Source of the DNA: Capnocytophaga granulosa ATCC 51502
Lineage (GTDB): Bacteria > Bacteroidota > Bacteroidia > Flavobacteriales > Flavobacteriaceae
Length of the DNA: 64,000 bases
Assembly (NCBI RefSeq): GCF_000411115.1
Contig: NZ_KE150259.1
Location: forward strand, 6,684 to 70,683
Direction: 5' to 3'
The notes below the pieces were generated by a model that ran no database searches, was not told where the DNA came from, and saw nothing but the letters and a program-made list of their open reading frames with translations. Position 1 is the stretch's first letter, and each line of letters opens with the position of its first letter. Shown piece after piece: positions 49,274 to 58,699 of this stretch. Made by a program: the position numbers and the translations under genes.

Positions 49274-50647
49274 ATGCAAAAACCCAGTATACCCAAAGGA
49301 ACGCGTGATTTCTCCCCAGAGGAAGTCGCCAAGCGTAATTATATCATTCAGACCATTCGCCAAGCCTTCGAGCGCTATGGTTTCCAACCTATTGAGACCC
49401 CCAGCTTTGAGAAGACAGAAACGCTCATGGGCAAATATGGAGAGGAAGGAGATAGGCTGATTTTCAGAATTTTGGATGCAGGAGATTTCCTCTCGGAAGT
49501 ACCCGCAGAGGTATATGAGCAGCATAGTAGTGCTAAGCTGGCCACTTATATCAGTGGGAAGGCACTGCGCTATGACCTTACGGTGCCTTTTGCACGCTAT
49601 GTGGTACAACACCAGAACGACCTTAGTTTTCCTTTCAAGCGTTACCAGATTCAGCCCGTATGGCGTGCCGATCGTCCACAGAAAGGGCGCTATCGTGAGT
49701 TCTATCAGTGTGATGCCGATGTGGTAGGGGCTAAGGGACTCTGGCAGGAAGTGGAGTTTGTACAGCTCTACGACAGTGTCTTTACCGCTCTACAAGTCAA
49801 AGGGGTTACAGTCAAGATGAATCACCGCAAGATCCTCTCTGGCTTTGCCGAGATTATTGGGGCGCCTGATAAGTTGATTGACTTTACCATGGCTTTGGAC
49901 AAGCTCGATAAGATAGGAAAGGAGAAGGTAGAGGAGGAGATGCTCCAAAGAGGTATTACCCCTGAGGCCATAGCCAAAATCCAACCTGTGTTCTCCCTAG
50001 AGGGGGATTTTTTCCAGAAGATTACAAGACTCAAGGACTTACTTGCATCTTCTCCTACAGGACTGGAAGGAGTAGCCGACTTGGAGTTTATCTATGCGCA
50101 AACCCAACAGTTGGGCTTACAGACGGCTTCTTTAGAGCTGGAGGTAACCTTAGCGCGCGGACTAAATTACTATACAGGAGCTATTTTTGAAGTAGCAGCA
50201 CCCCGTGAAGTTGCCTTAGGCTCTATAGGTGGGGGCGGACGTTATGACGAACTTACCGAGATATTTGGTCTTAAGGGCATGAGTGGGGTTGGCATCTCCT
50301 TCGGATTGGACAGAATCTATCTTGTTTTAGAGCAATTGAATTTGTTCCCCAAGACCTTAGAGCACACCTTGGATGTATTGTGTGTTAATTTTGGAGATAA
50401 GGAGACTTTGGCTTCTTTTGGCGTGATACAACAATTGCGAGCCCAAGGCTATAGAGTAGAACTCTACCCTGAAGCTGCCAAACTCAAAAAACAATTGGCC
50501 TATGCCGACAGTCGTAAGGTAAGGTATGTAGTACTCATCGGAGAGACCGAACTGGCCGAAGGTACTGCCATTCTTAAGCATATGCAAACAGGAGAACAAG
50601 CCTCTTACCCCATAGGAGAAATAGGGAAAGTGATTAGTGAAAAGTGA
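49274..50647 (+). CDS. hisS: Histidyl-tRNA synthetase
   Basis: 457 residues, class II synthetase. IPKGTRDFSPEEV opens the protein. Motif 2 is around YQIQPVWRADRPQKGRYREF, the histidine-binding stretch ARGLNYYTGAIFEV and the motif 3 region GVGISFGLDRIYL are present, and an anticodon-binding domain ends the protein. It charges tRNA-His. Its last codons (VISEK) overlap the beginning of a GTGATTA-type array. Confidence 0.97.
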   Translation: MQKPSIPKGTRDFSPEEVAKRNYIIQTIRQAFERYGFQPIETPSFEKTETLMGKYGEEGDRLIFRILDAGDFLSEVPAEVYEQHSSAKLATYISGKALRYDLTVPFARYVVQHQNDLSFPFKRYQIQPVWRADRPQKGRYREFYQCDADVVGAKGLWQEVEFVQLYDSVFTALQVKGVTVKMNHRKILSGFAEIIGAPDKLIDFTMALDKLDKIGKEKVEEEMLQRGITPEAIAKIQPVFSLEGDFFQKITRLKDLLASSPTGLEGVADLEFIYAQTQQLGLQTASLELEVTLARGLNYYTGAIFEVAAPREVALGSIGGGGRYDELTEIFGLKGMSGVGISFGLDRIYLVLEQLNLFPKTLEHTLDVLCVNFGDKETLASFGVIQQLRAQGYRVELYPEAAKLKKQLAYADSRKVRYVVLIGETELAEGTAILKHMQTGEQASYPIGEIGKVISEK

Positions 50648-50720
50648 TTAGTGAAGAATGAAGAGTGAAAAGTGCAAGCACGTAATGTGTTATTCACTTT
50701 TCACTCTTCATTTTTCACTT
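50637..50720. repeat. Heptanucleotide array GTGAAGA with perfect 18-bp hairpin
   Basis: AATGAAGAGTGAAAAGTG (50657-50674) pairs perfectly with 50695-50712. The array runs from the last codons of hisS to the stop codon of the convergent flavoprotein gene, so it is the likely terminator for both. Confidence 0.9.
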
Positions 50721-51768
50721 AAATGGACTGGATGACTGCTTTTTCTGCTTCTTTGCGGGAGCCGTCAAAGCCATCAACGCCTGCAACGGTAGTGTATTTC
50801 AGTACATACTTCTTGGTAGGGTAGAGGCGGTTGTAGACCCCTTGACACATAAGGGTAGCTTCATGGAAACCACAGAGAATGAGCTTGAGCTTGCCAGGGT
50901 AGGTATTCACATCGCCTATGGCATAGACGCCTTCTATATTGGTTTGATAATCAAGAGCATTATTGACCTTGATGGCATTGCGCTCTATCTCCAATCCCCA
51001 ATCGGCAATAGGTCCTAGCTTAGGGGTGAGACCAAAGAGCGGGATAAAGTAGTCGGTAGGTAGTTCCTCCTGTACTCCTTCTTTTTCAAGGACAACAGCG
51101 GAGAGCTGCCCCTCTCCCTTGAGAGCGACTACCTCTGCGGGGGTGATAAGGTTGATTTTGCCTGCTGCCTTGAGTGCCTTAACTTTCTCTACTGAATCCA
51201 AGGCTGCACGAAACTCATTGCGACGATGTACCAGTGTAACCGACTGGGCGACATTGGACAAGAAAATACTCCAGTCAAGAGCTGAATCGCCGCCTCCGGC
51301 TATAACTACACGCTTACCAGCGAAGCGTTCGGGCTTGCGTACAAAGTATTCTACGCCCTTATCTTCATAATCAGCAAGGTTACTTATCTCAGGCTTACGA
51401 GGTTCAAAGGTACCTAAGCCTCCTGCGATAGCTACGGCCTTGCCTTTGACTTGGGTGCCCTTGTCGGTGGTAACAACAAAGGTGTTATCAGCTTGTTTTT
51501 TAAGGGTTACAGCGGTCTCCGAAAGGGTAAATTCGGGTTGGAACTGCTTGATTTGTTCCATAAGGTTATCTACCAGCTCAGCGGCTCCTACACTAGGATA
51601 ACCAGGGATATCAAAGATAGGTTTCTTAGGGTAGAGTTCAGTGAGTTGTCCCCCAGGTTGGGGGAGCGTATCTATCAGGTGGCACTTAAGGCGCAAAAGG
51701 CCTGCTTCAAAAACGGCAAAAAGCCCTGTAGGCCCTGCCCCTATGATGATGATATCTGTTTCTTTCAT
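50719..51768 (-). CDS. Ferredoxin--NADP reductase-like flavoprotein (thioredoxin-reductase fold)
   Basis: 349 residues. FAD is bound through IIIIGAGPTGLFAVFEAG at the N terminus and NAD(P)H through VVIAGGGDSALDWSIFL in the middle; GVYAIGDV is the C-terminal FAD motif. There is no CxxC active site, which separates it from thioredoxin reductase and matches the YumC/TrxR-like ferredoxin-NADP reductases. The start at ETDIIIIG was chosen over a longer frame made of repeat sequence. Confidence 0.9.
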   Translation of the reverse strand: MKETDIIIIGAGPTGLFAVFEAGLLRLKCHLIDTLPQPGGQLTELYPKKPIFDIPGYPSVGAAELVDNLMEQIKQFQPEFTLSETAVTLKKQADNTFVVTTDKGTQVKGKAVAIAGGLGTFEPRKPEISNLADYEDKGVEYFVRKPERFAGKRVVIAGGGDSALDWSIFLSNVAQSVTLVHRRNEFRAALDSVEKVKALKAAGKINLITPAEVVALKGEGQLSAVVLEKEGVQEELPTDYFIPLFGLTPKLGPIADWGLEIERNAIKVNNALDYQTNIEGVYAIGDVNTYPGKLKLILCGFHEATLMCQGVYNRLYPTKKYVLKYTTVAGVDGFDGSRKEAEKAVIQSI

Positions 51769-51787
51769 GAAAGTTAGTTTGATTCTG

Positions 51788-51817
51788 CAAAAATACAAAA
51801 ATAGTGGCAAATGACAA
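51788..51817 (-). promoter_or_regulatory. Promoter for the flavoprotein gene
   Basis: Minus-strand TTG (51817-51815), 19 bp, TATTTTTG (51795-51788). The -33 box is part of the neighbouring heptamer array (GACAAGT unit). Confidence 0.6.
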
Positions 51818-51895
51818 GTGACAAAAGACAAATAGTTCATTAGTCACTAATCATTAGTCATTGGTCACTAGTCATTAGTCATTGGTCATTGGTGC
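51808..51895. repeat. Heptanucleotide array AAGTGAC with inverted CATTAGT/CATTGGT units
   Basis: AATGACA/AAGTGAC units, then about nine inverted units. It extends into the 3' end of the WG-repeat gene and encodes its last residues (MTND). Confidence 0.88.
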
Positions 51896-53068
51896 TGGTT
51901 TATAGTACTGTCCTTGGTACTCGGCGACGCCTTCGAGCTTATCCAAGAAGATATCAATACCCTTTACCTTAGTAGGGACGGCCTGGTGAACAACACCTTT
52001 GCGATCTATCAGTAGGAGTTTATCGCCACTATGAACCACGGCAAATGCTTTGGTGGTAGAGGGAAAATATATTTGGGTATAGGCCGCAGGGATAAACCGC
52101 GCATATTGCCCTCCGTATCTGAAAAAGCCTACTTTATCTCCCTTGATAAGGGTGTAACCATAATCATTTTTCTCGATACGATCGTAGATAATAGCCAGTT
52201 TTTCTTTGCCATCTATGCCAATAAAGCCCCATAGGCTATCTTTTTGGGCTAAGAGCACACCTGGCCAATTGTATTCTAAGTGTTTGTATTGTACAGGGGT
52301 GAGCAGTTCCCCCTTGAGGGAAAATATACCACTGAGACTGTCCTTTTGGACTAAGAAGAAAGGAGGTTTACTCCATCTCTCGTAGGTAATTTGATTGTAT
52401 ATAGGAGGAATGACTTCCCTGCCAAGGGTATCAATTACTCCCCAAGCGTACTCCTTTCGCACGCGGGCTACTCCATTTTCAAACCAACTCAACTCATCGT
52501 AAAGGGGAGCGGTCAGGGTATCTTTATTTGTCCTAATGCCATAACGTCCTTGGTCAAAATAGACCATAGGTTGCTCGGTATGAGCTACTGTCTTAAAGCG
52601 ATCATCTCCATAATAGGGATCATAGGCATAGCCAAAGCCCCCTACAAAGAACCAACAGCTTCCCTTTTCGGTAAAATCAATATTTTGCTTGTCATCTACT
52701 TTGAAATAATAGCGCTGCATATCCCAGCCAAAGAAAATGGGTACAAGGGGCGAGATAAGCCAGCGGGATTGGTACCTGAATCCTTTTCTGCGCCAAAGCC
52801 CCCAATAGCGCTTGGTATGGGTGGTGAGCTGTCCATTTTCTACCTTATCGTAGGTTACATACAGGTAGTTGCCCTTGGGCTGTAGCTGGAAATGGAGGTA
52901 TTTGTAAGGTTGCTCCCAAGCATCTTTGGGTAGGAGCGGAAAGGGACTTTCTCGATACGTACCATTGCTTAATGAATAGGCATAGAAAGTTTGCCCTGAA
53001 AGTGCTTCCATGGCTACTTTTTGGGATTGACAACCGCTAAGGATAAGAGCAATGAGAAAATATTTCAT
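51875..53068 (-). CDS. WG-repeat lipoprotein
   Basis: 397 residues with a short lipoprotein signal (ILSGC, Cys13). The second half holds WG-type repeats: GRYGIRTNKDTLTAPLYDEL, WGVIDTLGREVIPPIYNQI, SGIFSLKGELLTPVQYKHL, WGFIGIDGKEKLAIIYDRI. Such repeats form beta-rich scaffolds in many Bacteroidetes envelope proteins. The C-terminal MTND comes from a heptamer array. Function unknown. Confidence 0.85.
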   Translation of the reverse strand: MKYFLIALILSGCQSQKVAMEALSGQTFYAYSLSNGTYRESPFPLLPKDAWEQPYKYLHFQLQPKGNYLYVTYDKVENGQLTTHTKRYWGLWRRKGFRYQSRWLISPLVPIFFGWDMQRYYFKVDDKQNIDFTEKGSCWFFVGGFGYAYDPYYGDDRFKTVAHTEQPMVYFDQGRYGIRTNKDTLTAPLYDELSWFENGVARVRKEYAWGVIDTLGREVIPPIYNQITYERWSKPPFFLVQKDSLSGIFSLKGELLTPVQYKHLEYNWPGVLLAQKDSLWGFIGIDGKEKLAIIYDRIEKNDYGYTLIKGDKVGFFRYGGQYARFIPAAYTQIYFPSTTKAFAVVHSGDKLLLIDRKGVVHQAVPTKVKGIDIFLDKLEGVAEYQGQYYKPAPMTND

Positions 53069-53079
53069 AAGATAAGGGG

Positions 53080-53811
53080 TTAGTAAAGTAATTTGACTTC
53101 TTTAAGTGAAAAAGAACTCATCAGGGCATCTTCCTGTTCTACTTGGAGTTGGCCGTTGTGACTAACTCCCCTGATATAGCCCATAAAGCGCTGTCCGTCG
53201 GGGTACTCAAAGGTGGAGGGCTTGTCCTTGCGAAATAGGTGCATGTGATACTCGTCCAATACCTCCTCAAAGCGGGTAGGGGAGAGGCTCAAGAGGGCGG
53301 CCTCCAGTTCATGGAGGATTAGAAGCAAGACCTCCTCTAGGTCAAAGGGGTGTCCCATGATTTTCTGTAGGGAAGAGACATTGGGCAAATCATTGAAAAA
53401 AAGTTGATTTACATTTAGTCCTATTCCAATCACTGAGGCTGTGATATACTCCTTATGGAGTGTGTTTTCTATCAGTATCCCACAGATCTTCTTTTTGGCT
53501 GACAAAATGTCATTAGCCCACTTGACAGCTAAGTCTGGTATATATAATTTTTTTAAGGCACGAAAAATAGCGAGCGATACTTCCATATTCAGCAAGAAGT
53601 GATACTCGGAAGGGAGCTGGTCAAATTTTTTAAAAACGCTGAAAGTAAGGTTCTTGCCTGGTTCAGCTACCCAGCTAGCGCCCTGTTGTCCGCGCCCTTG
53701 GGTCTGTGAAAGTGCCCATACACAACTAAGGTCGGCTATGGGTTTTTCCTTAATAAGATTTTTAAGATAAGTATTGGTAGAATTTGTGGCATTAAGTTTG
53801 ATAATTTCCAT
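53080..53811 (-). CDS. birA: Biotin--[acetyl-CoA-carboxylase] ligase
   Basis: 243 residues with the catalytic core only. The biotinoyl-AMP site GRGQQGASW is near residue 38, and VKWANDIL carries the catalytic lysine region. There is no N-terminal winged helix, so it is a monofunctional ligase and not a repressor. It attaches biotin to carboxylase carrier proteins. bioA, a biotin synthesis gene, lies at the right end of the window but in another unit. Confidence 0.94.
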   Translation of the reverse strand: MEIIKLNATNSTNTYLKNLIKEKPIADLSCVWALSQTQGRGQQGASWVAEPGKNLTFSVFKKFDQLPSEYHFLLNMEVSLAIFRALKKLYIPDLAVKWANDILSAKKKICGILIENTLHKEYITASVIGIGLNVNQLFFNDLPNVSSLQKIMGHPFDLEEVLLLILHELEAALLSLSPTRFEEVLDEYHMHLFRKDKPSTFEYPDGQRFMGYIRGVSHNGQLQVEQEDALMSSFSLKEVKLLY

Positions 53812-53828
53812 AAAATGTTATACCTTTG
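53797..53828 (+). promoter_or_regulatory. Promoter for rsfS, with divergent -7 element for birA
   Basis: TTTG (53797-53800, inside birA), 20 bp, TACCTTTG (53821-53828). On the opposite strand TACTTTTG at 53844-53837 can serve birA. The two -7 boxes are 8 bp apart in a 47-bp gap. Confidence 0.7.
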
Positions 53829-53858
53829 TCGCTTTGCAAAAGTAATTAAAAAAATTGA

Positions 53859-54215
53859 ATGACAGAAAAAAATAACACAGAACAAATCCTCTCTTCTGTA
53901 CTAGAAGGGATTCAAAAAGTAAAGGGACAGGACATCACCATTTTAGACCTCAGAGGTATAGAGAATGCCGTATGTAGCTACTTTGTCATCTGTACAGGGG
54001 GCTCCAATACGCAGGTGGTGGCCATATCGGGCGCTGTACAAAGGCAGACCCCACAGAAGCCTTGGCATGTAGAAGGAGAACAAAACGCCGAGTGGGTATT
54101 GCTTGACTATGTGGATGTGGTGGTACATATCTTCCAAAAGCATGTACGCGAATATTATGATATAGAGGGCTTATGGGGAGATGCCCAGATAACCCATATA
54201 AAAACAAATGAATAG
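53859..54215 (+). CDS. rsfS: Ribosomal silencing factor RsfS
   Basis: 118 residues of the RsfS/Iojap family: ITILDLRGIENAVCSYFVIC, GGSNTQVVAI and EWVLLDYVDVVVHIF are conserved blocks. It binds ribosomal protein uL14 and blocks subunit joining during nutrient stress. ftsH follows after 2 bp. Confidence 0.96.
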   Translation: MTEKNNTEQILSSVLEGIQKVKGQDITILDLRGIENAVCSYFVICTGGSNTQVVAISGAVQRQTPQKPWHVEGEQNAEWVLLDYVDVVVHIFQKHVREYYDIEGLWGDAQITHIKTNE

Positions 54216-54217
54216 TT

Positions 54218-56131
54218 ATGAACGAGAACAAGCCATCGCGATTTTCTGCTTTTTGGTTCTATGCAGGACTCGCGCTTATTCTATTTTTTATCCTTAATCC
54301 GCTCTCTAGTGCGGGCTTATGGAAACAACCTGAGGAAATCCCTCAGACAGAATTTGAAAAATTCCTCCAAGATGGAGACATCTCCAAAGTGGTAGTGGTC
54401 AATAAGCACCAAGCACGTATCTATCTCTTCCCAGAGGCTATGGATAAGCCAGACCATAAGAAGGTGCGTGCCGAAAGCCCTTTGTTCAAAACAGGGGAGG
54501 ATTCCGATGTGCCTCAGTATAGAATGGAAATAGGCGTTTTAGAGAATTTTGAAAACAGATTCAATAAGATCGTAGCCGAAAACAATCTCTCCAATACCCA
54601 ACTGGTATACCGTACCGAACAGAATTTTGTAGGAGACCTGCTCATCACGGTAGTATTGCCGCTGGTACTCTTTGTTGGTCTTTGGATATTTTTAATGCGC
54701 CGTGCAGGAGGCGGCTTTGGGGGAGGACAGTTCTTCAATATAGGTCGCTCTCGTGCCAAGCTCTTCGACGGAGAGAAGGATAAGAAAATCACTTTCCAAG
54801 ATGTAGCAGGGCTCGAAGGCGCCAAGGAAGAGGTACAGGAGATAGTGGATTTTCTCAAGAATCCTGAAAAATATACCTCCTTAGGAGGGAAAATTCCAAA
54901 GGGAGCGCTGCTTGTAGGCCCTCCTGGAACAGGGAAAACGCTTCTTGCCAAGGCTGTAGCAGGTGAGGCACAGGTGCCTTTCTTCTCCCTTTCAGGATCG
55001 GACTTTGTAGAGATGTTCGTAGGAGTGGGTGCCTCTCGTGTGCGGGATTTGTTCCGACAGGCTAAAGAGAAATCGCCCTCTATCATCTTTATAGACGAGA
55101 TAGATGCTATAGGTAGAGCCAGAGGCAAAAATAACCTGACCAATGCCAATGATGAAAGAGAAAACACCCTCAATCAGTTACTTACAGAGATGGACGGTTT
55201 TGGTACCAATACCAATGTGATTGTTCTGGCAGCCACTAACCGTGCTGATATTTTGGACAAGGCACTACTGAGAGCAGGACGTTTTGACCGACAGATCTAT
55301 GTGGATTTGCCCGACTTGAACGAGCGTAAGGAGATTTTCAAAGTACACTTGCGCCCAATCAAAGTAACCGAGGACTTAGATGTAGAGTTCTTAGCCAAAC
55401 AAACCCCTGGTTTCTCAGGAGCGGATATAGCCAATGTGTGTAATGAAGCCGCACTGATTGCAGCCCGTCGTGGCAAAACATCGGTGGATAAGCAGGATTT
55501 CTTGGATGCTGTGGATAGAATCATCGGAGGCTTGGAGAAGAAGAACAAGATCATCACTCCTGAGGAGAAAAAGGCGATTGCTTATCATGAAGCAGGACAT
55601 GCTACCGTGAGTTGGCTTTTGGAGCATGCAGCTCCTTTGGTCAAGGTAACTATAGTTCCTCGTGGGCGTTCGCTTGGGGCGGCTTGGTACCTACCAGAAG
55701 AGCGACAGATTGTGCGCACCGACCAGATTCAAGATGAGATGTGTGCTGCCCTAGGTGGTCGTGCAGCCGAAGAGATTACCTTTGGGAAAATCTCCACAGG
55801 GGCACTCAGTGACCTAGAAAAGGTAACCAAACAGGCTCGTGCTATGGTAACTATTTATGGGCTTAATGATAAGATCGGGAACCTAACCTATTACGATCCT
55901 ACAGGTGAGGAATACGGATTTACCAAACCTTATAGTGAGAAAACCGCTCAGGTGATTGATGAGGAAATAAGGGAGATTATAGAACAACAATACCAGCGCG
56001 CCCTTGATATCCTTAGAACCAATAGGGAAAAGCTCACCACTTTAGCCGAATTGCTTTTAGAACGCGAGGTGATCTTCAAGGAAGATTTGGAACATATCTT
56101 CGGGAAACGCCCACATGATAATGATAAGTGA
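54218..56131 (+). CDS. ftsH: ATP-dependent zinc metalloprotease FtsH
   Basis: 637 residues. Two membrane segments (about 12-30 and 143-160) flank a periplasmic domain. The AAA+ module has Walker A GPPGTGKT (about 233) and Walker [13 protein letters not shown], and the protease domain has HEAGH (about 457). It degrades misfolded membrane proteins and selected cytosolic ones. Its end (HDNDK) enters a GTGAATA-type array. Confidence 0.98.
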   Translation: MNENKPSRFSAFWFYAGLALILFFILNPLSSAGLWKQPEEIPQTEFEKFLQDGDISKVVVVNKHQARIYLFPEAMDKPDHKKVRAESPLFKTGEDSDVPQYRMEIGVLENFENRFNKIVAENNLSNTQLVYRTEQNFVGDLLITVVLPLVLFVGLWIFLMRRAGGGFGGGQFFNIGRSRAKLFDGEKDKKITFQDVAGLEGAKEEVQEIVDFLKNPEKYTSLGGKIPKGALLVGPPGTGKTLLAKAVAGEAQVPFFSLSGSDFVEMFVGVGASRVRDLFRQAKEKSPSIIFIDEIDAIGRARGKNNLTNANDERENTLNQLLTEMDGFGTNTNVIVLAATNRADILDKALLRAGRFDRQIYVDLPDLNERKEIFKVHLRPIKVTEDLDVEFLAKQTPGFSGADIANVCNEAALIAARRGKTSVDKQDFLDAVDRIIGGLEKKNKIITPEEKKAIAYHEAGHATVSWLLEHAAPLVKVTIVPRGRSLGAAWYLPEERQIVRTDQIQDEMCAALGGRAAEEITFGKISTGALSDLEKVTKQARAMVTIYGLNDKIGNLTYYDPTGEEYGFTKPYSEKTAQVIDEEIREIIEQQYQRALDILRTNREKLTTLAELLLEREVIFKEDLEHIFGKRPHDNDK

Positions 56132-56215
56132 ATAGTGAAAAATGAAGAGTGAAGAGTGAATAGTGAAAAATGAAGAGTGAATAGTGAAAAATGAAGCGTG
56201 AAGAGTGTACCCAAT
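56122..56215. repeat. Heptanucleotide array GTGAAGA/GTGAATA/GTGAAAA
   Basis: About twelve units in one orientation, starting in the last codons of ftsH (GATAAGTGAATAGTGA). No inverted arm is seen; a separate hairpin follows at 56240. Confidence 0.9.
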
Positions 56216-56239
56216 GATAGTAATGAGTAACAAAATAAT

Positions 56240-56272
56240 AAAAGGTAAAAGAATTTTTCTCTTTTACCTTTT
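56240..56272. terminator. Bidirectional hairpin between ftsH and DUF3078 gene
   Basis: Perfect 12-bp stem AAAAGGTAAAAG/CTTTTACCTTTT with a 9-base loop and T-rich right flank. Same motif as the hairpin at 27533-27568. Confidence 0.75.
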
Positions 56273-56292
56273 ACTTTTTCTCTTTTATCTTG

Positions 56293-57198
56293 TTAGAACT
56301 TATAGGTGAATCCAGCACCGAAGGCTTCTCTTATCTGGAAGGCTTTTGCAGCGTCATCATCGTAGATGGCCTGGAAGGTGAGGTTGGCTGAAAGGAAGTC
56401 ATTTACCTTCATCAGTACATTGAGCGTATAGTCTATATCTACATTTTGGGGTTTGTCCAAATAGTTGCTATAGAGGCTAAGGGTATTCTCAAGGGTTACA
56501 TTCTTTACCAAGTTGTCAAACTTCGCATATCCATTTACGGCCGCACCGAACTCAAAGCGAGAGGTTTCTCCTTGTTTTACCCCGAAGTGAGGGCCAGCCT
56601 CAGTGAACTTCTTATCAGTGAAGATAAATCTTGCAGTAGCAGGAGAGATATTAACCTTTAGGTTATCGCTCTTTTTCCACAACATACCAGGTCCGAAGGA
56701 GAAGTAAGCAGGCGCTAAGAAGTTGGTTGTTTCGGTACGGATTTGTTTTCCAGTGTTATCTGTGTCATACTTATACCCTTTGGCCAATTGGGTTTGGAAA
56801 TTGGCAAAGAAAGAAACAAACCAAGTATCGGATACTTGTCGTCCTACAAGAGAAGTAAGGGCGAAACGGTCATTAGATTTTTTAGAGAAAGCATCGCCAT
56901 CTACTTTGGTAAGACCGTAATCCACAAGGAGTTTGTTATCCCATGTCCAAGCACCTTTTTTATAGTTGGCATCGTAGGAAAGGTTGAGGTTTCCTCCGTA
57001 GTTATTGGTACCCCCCCCAGTCCAATCATGGTTAAAAGCTGTTTGGTTGAACATCAGGGAGATAAGTCCCGCACGAGTCCATGTCTTTTCAGAGGCCGCA
57101 GAAGGCTCTGGAGCCGACATAGAGGGGGCAGTAGTTTCTTCTTGAGCAAAAGCAGCAAAACTCCAGAGAGTAAGTGCTGAGAGAATCATTTTTTTCAT
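56293..57198 (-). CDS. DUF3078 outer-membrane protein
   Basis: 301 residues with a signal peptide (MKKMILSALTLWSFAAFAQ). The early GGTNNYGGNLNLSYDANYKK and the strand pattern up to the terminal GAGFTYKF match the DUF3078 barrel family of Bacteroidetes. A longer open frame extends upstream into ndh but is on the same strand without a signal peptide, so the ATG at 57198 was chosen; a promoter is placed correctly for it. Confidence 0.9.
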   Translation of the reverse strand: MKKMILSALTLWSFAAFAQEETTAPSMSAPEPSAASEKTWTRAGLISLMFNQTAFNHDWTGGGTNNYGGNLNLSYDANYKKGAWTWDNKLLVDYGLTKVDGDAFSKKSNDRFALTSLVGRQVSDTWFVSFFANFQTQLAKGYKYDTDNTGKQIRTETTNFLAPAYFSFGPGMLWKKSDNLKVNISPATARFIFTDKKFTEAGPHFGVKQGETSRFEFGAAVNGYAKFDNLVKNVTLENTLSLYSNYLDKPQNVDIDYTLNVLMKVNDFLSANLTFQAIYDDDAAKAFQIREAFGAGFTYKF

Positions 57199-57245
57199 CG
57201 TTTGATAATTTAGATAATTAATAATGATATTTGTAAAATCGGGGG

Positions 57246-57275
57246 CAAAGGTAATTATATTTTTTGAATAAGCAA
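57246..57275 (-). promoter_or_regulatory. Promoter for the DUF3078 gene
   Basis: Minus-strand TTG (57275-57273), 19 bp, TACCTTTG (57253-57246). Confidence 0.75.
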
Positions 57276-57302
57276 GATATACTGCCAAATTTTTACTTTG
57301 AA

Positions 57303-57334
57303 TTAAAAAAGCTACCTCAACATACGGGGTAGCT
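57303..57334 (-). terminator. Terminator after ndh
   Basis: In the minus-strand transcript AGCTACC (57334-57328) and GGTAGCT (57316-57310) form a stem, followed by a U run. Confidence 0.82.
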
Positions 57335-57358
57335 CTTAATGGAAGAAAAATGAAAAGT

Positions 57359-58678
57359 TTATGGTTTGAGGGCTTGTTCTTGTTCCCTCTCATAAGCCGA
57401 TTTGTAAGGGCGGATAATAAGGCGTACCCCTTTGTTGTATTGGAAGTACTGCACAATCCAGTTGGCCAAGGCCACCATTTTGTTGCGGAAGCCCACCAAG
57501 AAAGCCAAGTGTACGACCATCCAGAGAATCCAAGCAAACCAGCCTGAAAAGCGCATACCTGCAATCTCTACCACGGCCTTATTACGACCGACAGTAGCCA
57601 TAGCGCCTTTGTCAAAATAGCTGAAAGGTACTAGGTTCTTTTTGCCAGCAATTTTTCTCTTGAGGTTTTTGCCCAATTGCTTTCCTTGTTGGATCGCAGG
57701 TTGTGCCACCATGGGGTGTCCTTTGGGGTATTTGTCACTGATCATACAGGCTATATCGCCAATGGCATAGATATCCTTACAGCCTTTTATCTCACTGAAC
57801 TCATTGACCACATAGCGGCCGAACTGTATGCTCTCCTGAGGGATTCCCTCTATAGTGCTACCCTTGACCCCAGCAGTCCAGATAAGGGTACGGGTCTCAA
57901 AGTTATGCGTGTTGGTTACCACATTGGTACCATCATAATCCTTGACAAAGGTGTTGAACCAAATGGTAACGCCCATTTTTTCCAAGTATTCTTTGGCTTT
58001 TTGGCTGGATTTTTCTCCCATACCCACTAGCAAGCGAGGATCGGCCTGAATCAGGTTGACATTCATCTTGCGAATGTCCAAGTCGGGGTAGTCAGTGGGG
58101 AGGATATGGCTTTTAAGTTCGGCAAAGGCACCGGCTAGTTCCACTCCTGTGGGGCCTCCTCCGACGATGACAAAGTTCATCAAGCTATTGCGCTCTTCAA
58201 GGTCATTGGTCAGAATGGCCGCCTCCAAGTTTTGGATAATAAGGCTACGCATATCTATCGCTTCAGGGACGGTCTTCATAGGCATGGCATACTTTTGGAT
58301 ATTGGCATTGCCGTAGAAGTTGGTCTGTGAACCTGTAGCTATCACAAGGTAGTCGTAGGAGAGATCCCCTAGGTCGGTATAAATACACTTCTTTTCGGGA
58401 TCTATCTGTTTTACTTCAGTGATGCGGAAGTGGAAGGTCTTTTCTTTCTTAAAGATAGAGCGCACGGAGTGTGCAATAGAGTCGGGTTCCAGTCCCGCGG
58501 TTGCCACCTGATAGAGTAGTGGCTGGAAGGTGTGGTAATTGGTCTTATTGATCAGAACCACTTGCATTTTGGAAAAATCCAATTGCTTTACGATGTTGAT
58601 ACCACCAAAACCAGCCCCAATAACAACAATACGGGGGAGGTTGGTGGTAGGGATATTCAGTTGAGTGATTGTACTCAT
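57359..58678 (-). CDS. ndh: Type II NADH dehydrogenase
   Basis: 439 residues. FAD-binding VIGAGFGGINIVKQL at about 19-33, NADH-binding FVIVGGGPTGVELAGAFAEL at about 170, and IYAIGDIACM are the family motifs. A hydrophobic stretch near the C terminus (GWFAWILWMVVHLAFLVGF) anchors it to the inner membrane, as in related enzymes. It passes electrons from NADH to quinone without pumping protons. It is 21 bp after the Spx-like gene. Confidence 0.94.
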   Translation of the reverse strand: MSTITQLNIPTTNLPRIVVIGAGFGGINIVKQLDFSKMQVVLINKTNYHTFQPLLYQVATAGLEPDSIAHSVRSIFKKEKTFHFRITEVKQIDPEKKCIYTDLGDLSYDYLVIATGSQTNFYGNANIQKYAMPMKTVPEAIDMRSLIIQNLEAAILTNDLEERNSLMNFVIVGGGPTGVELAGAFAELKSHILPTDYPDLDIRKMNVNLIQADPRLLVGMGEKSSQKAKEYLEKMGVTIWFNTFVKDYDGTNVVTNTHNFETRTLIWTAGVKGSTIEGIPQESIQFGRYVVNEFSEIKGCKDIYAIGDIACMISDKYPKGHPMVAQPAIQQGKQLGKNLKRKIAGKKNLVPFSYFDKGAMATVGRNKAVVEIAGMRFSGWFAWILWMVVHLAFLVGFRNKMVALANWIVQYFQYNKGVRLIIRPYKSAYEREQEQALKP

Positions 58679-58699
58679 AGAGTTCAGAAAGGAATGATA

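Noticed and set aside
56293..57564. A 423-residue open frame covering the DUF3078 gene with a long N-terminal extension
   Set aside because: The extension overlaps the end of ndh, lacks any signal peptide, and the ATG at 57198 has a perfect signal peptide and a well-placed promoter.
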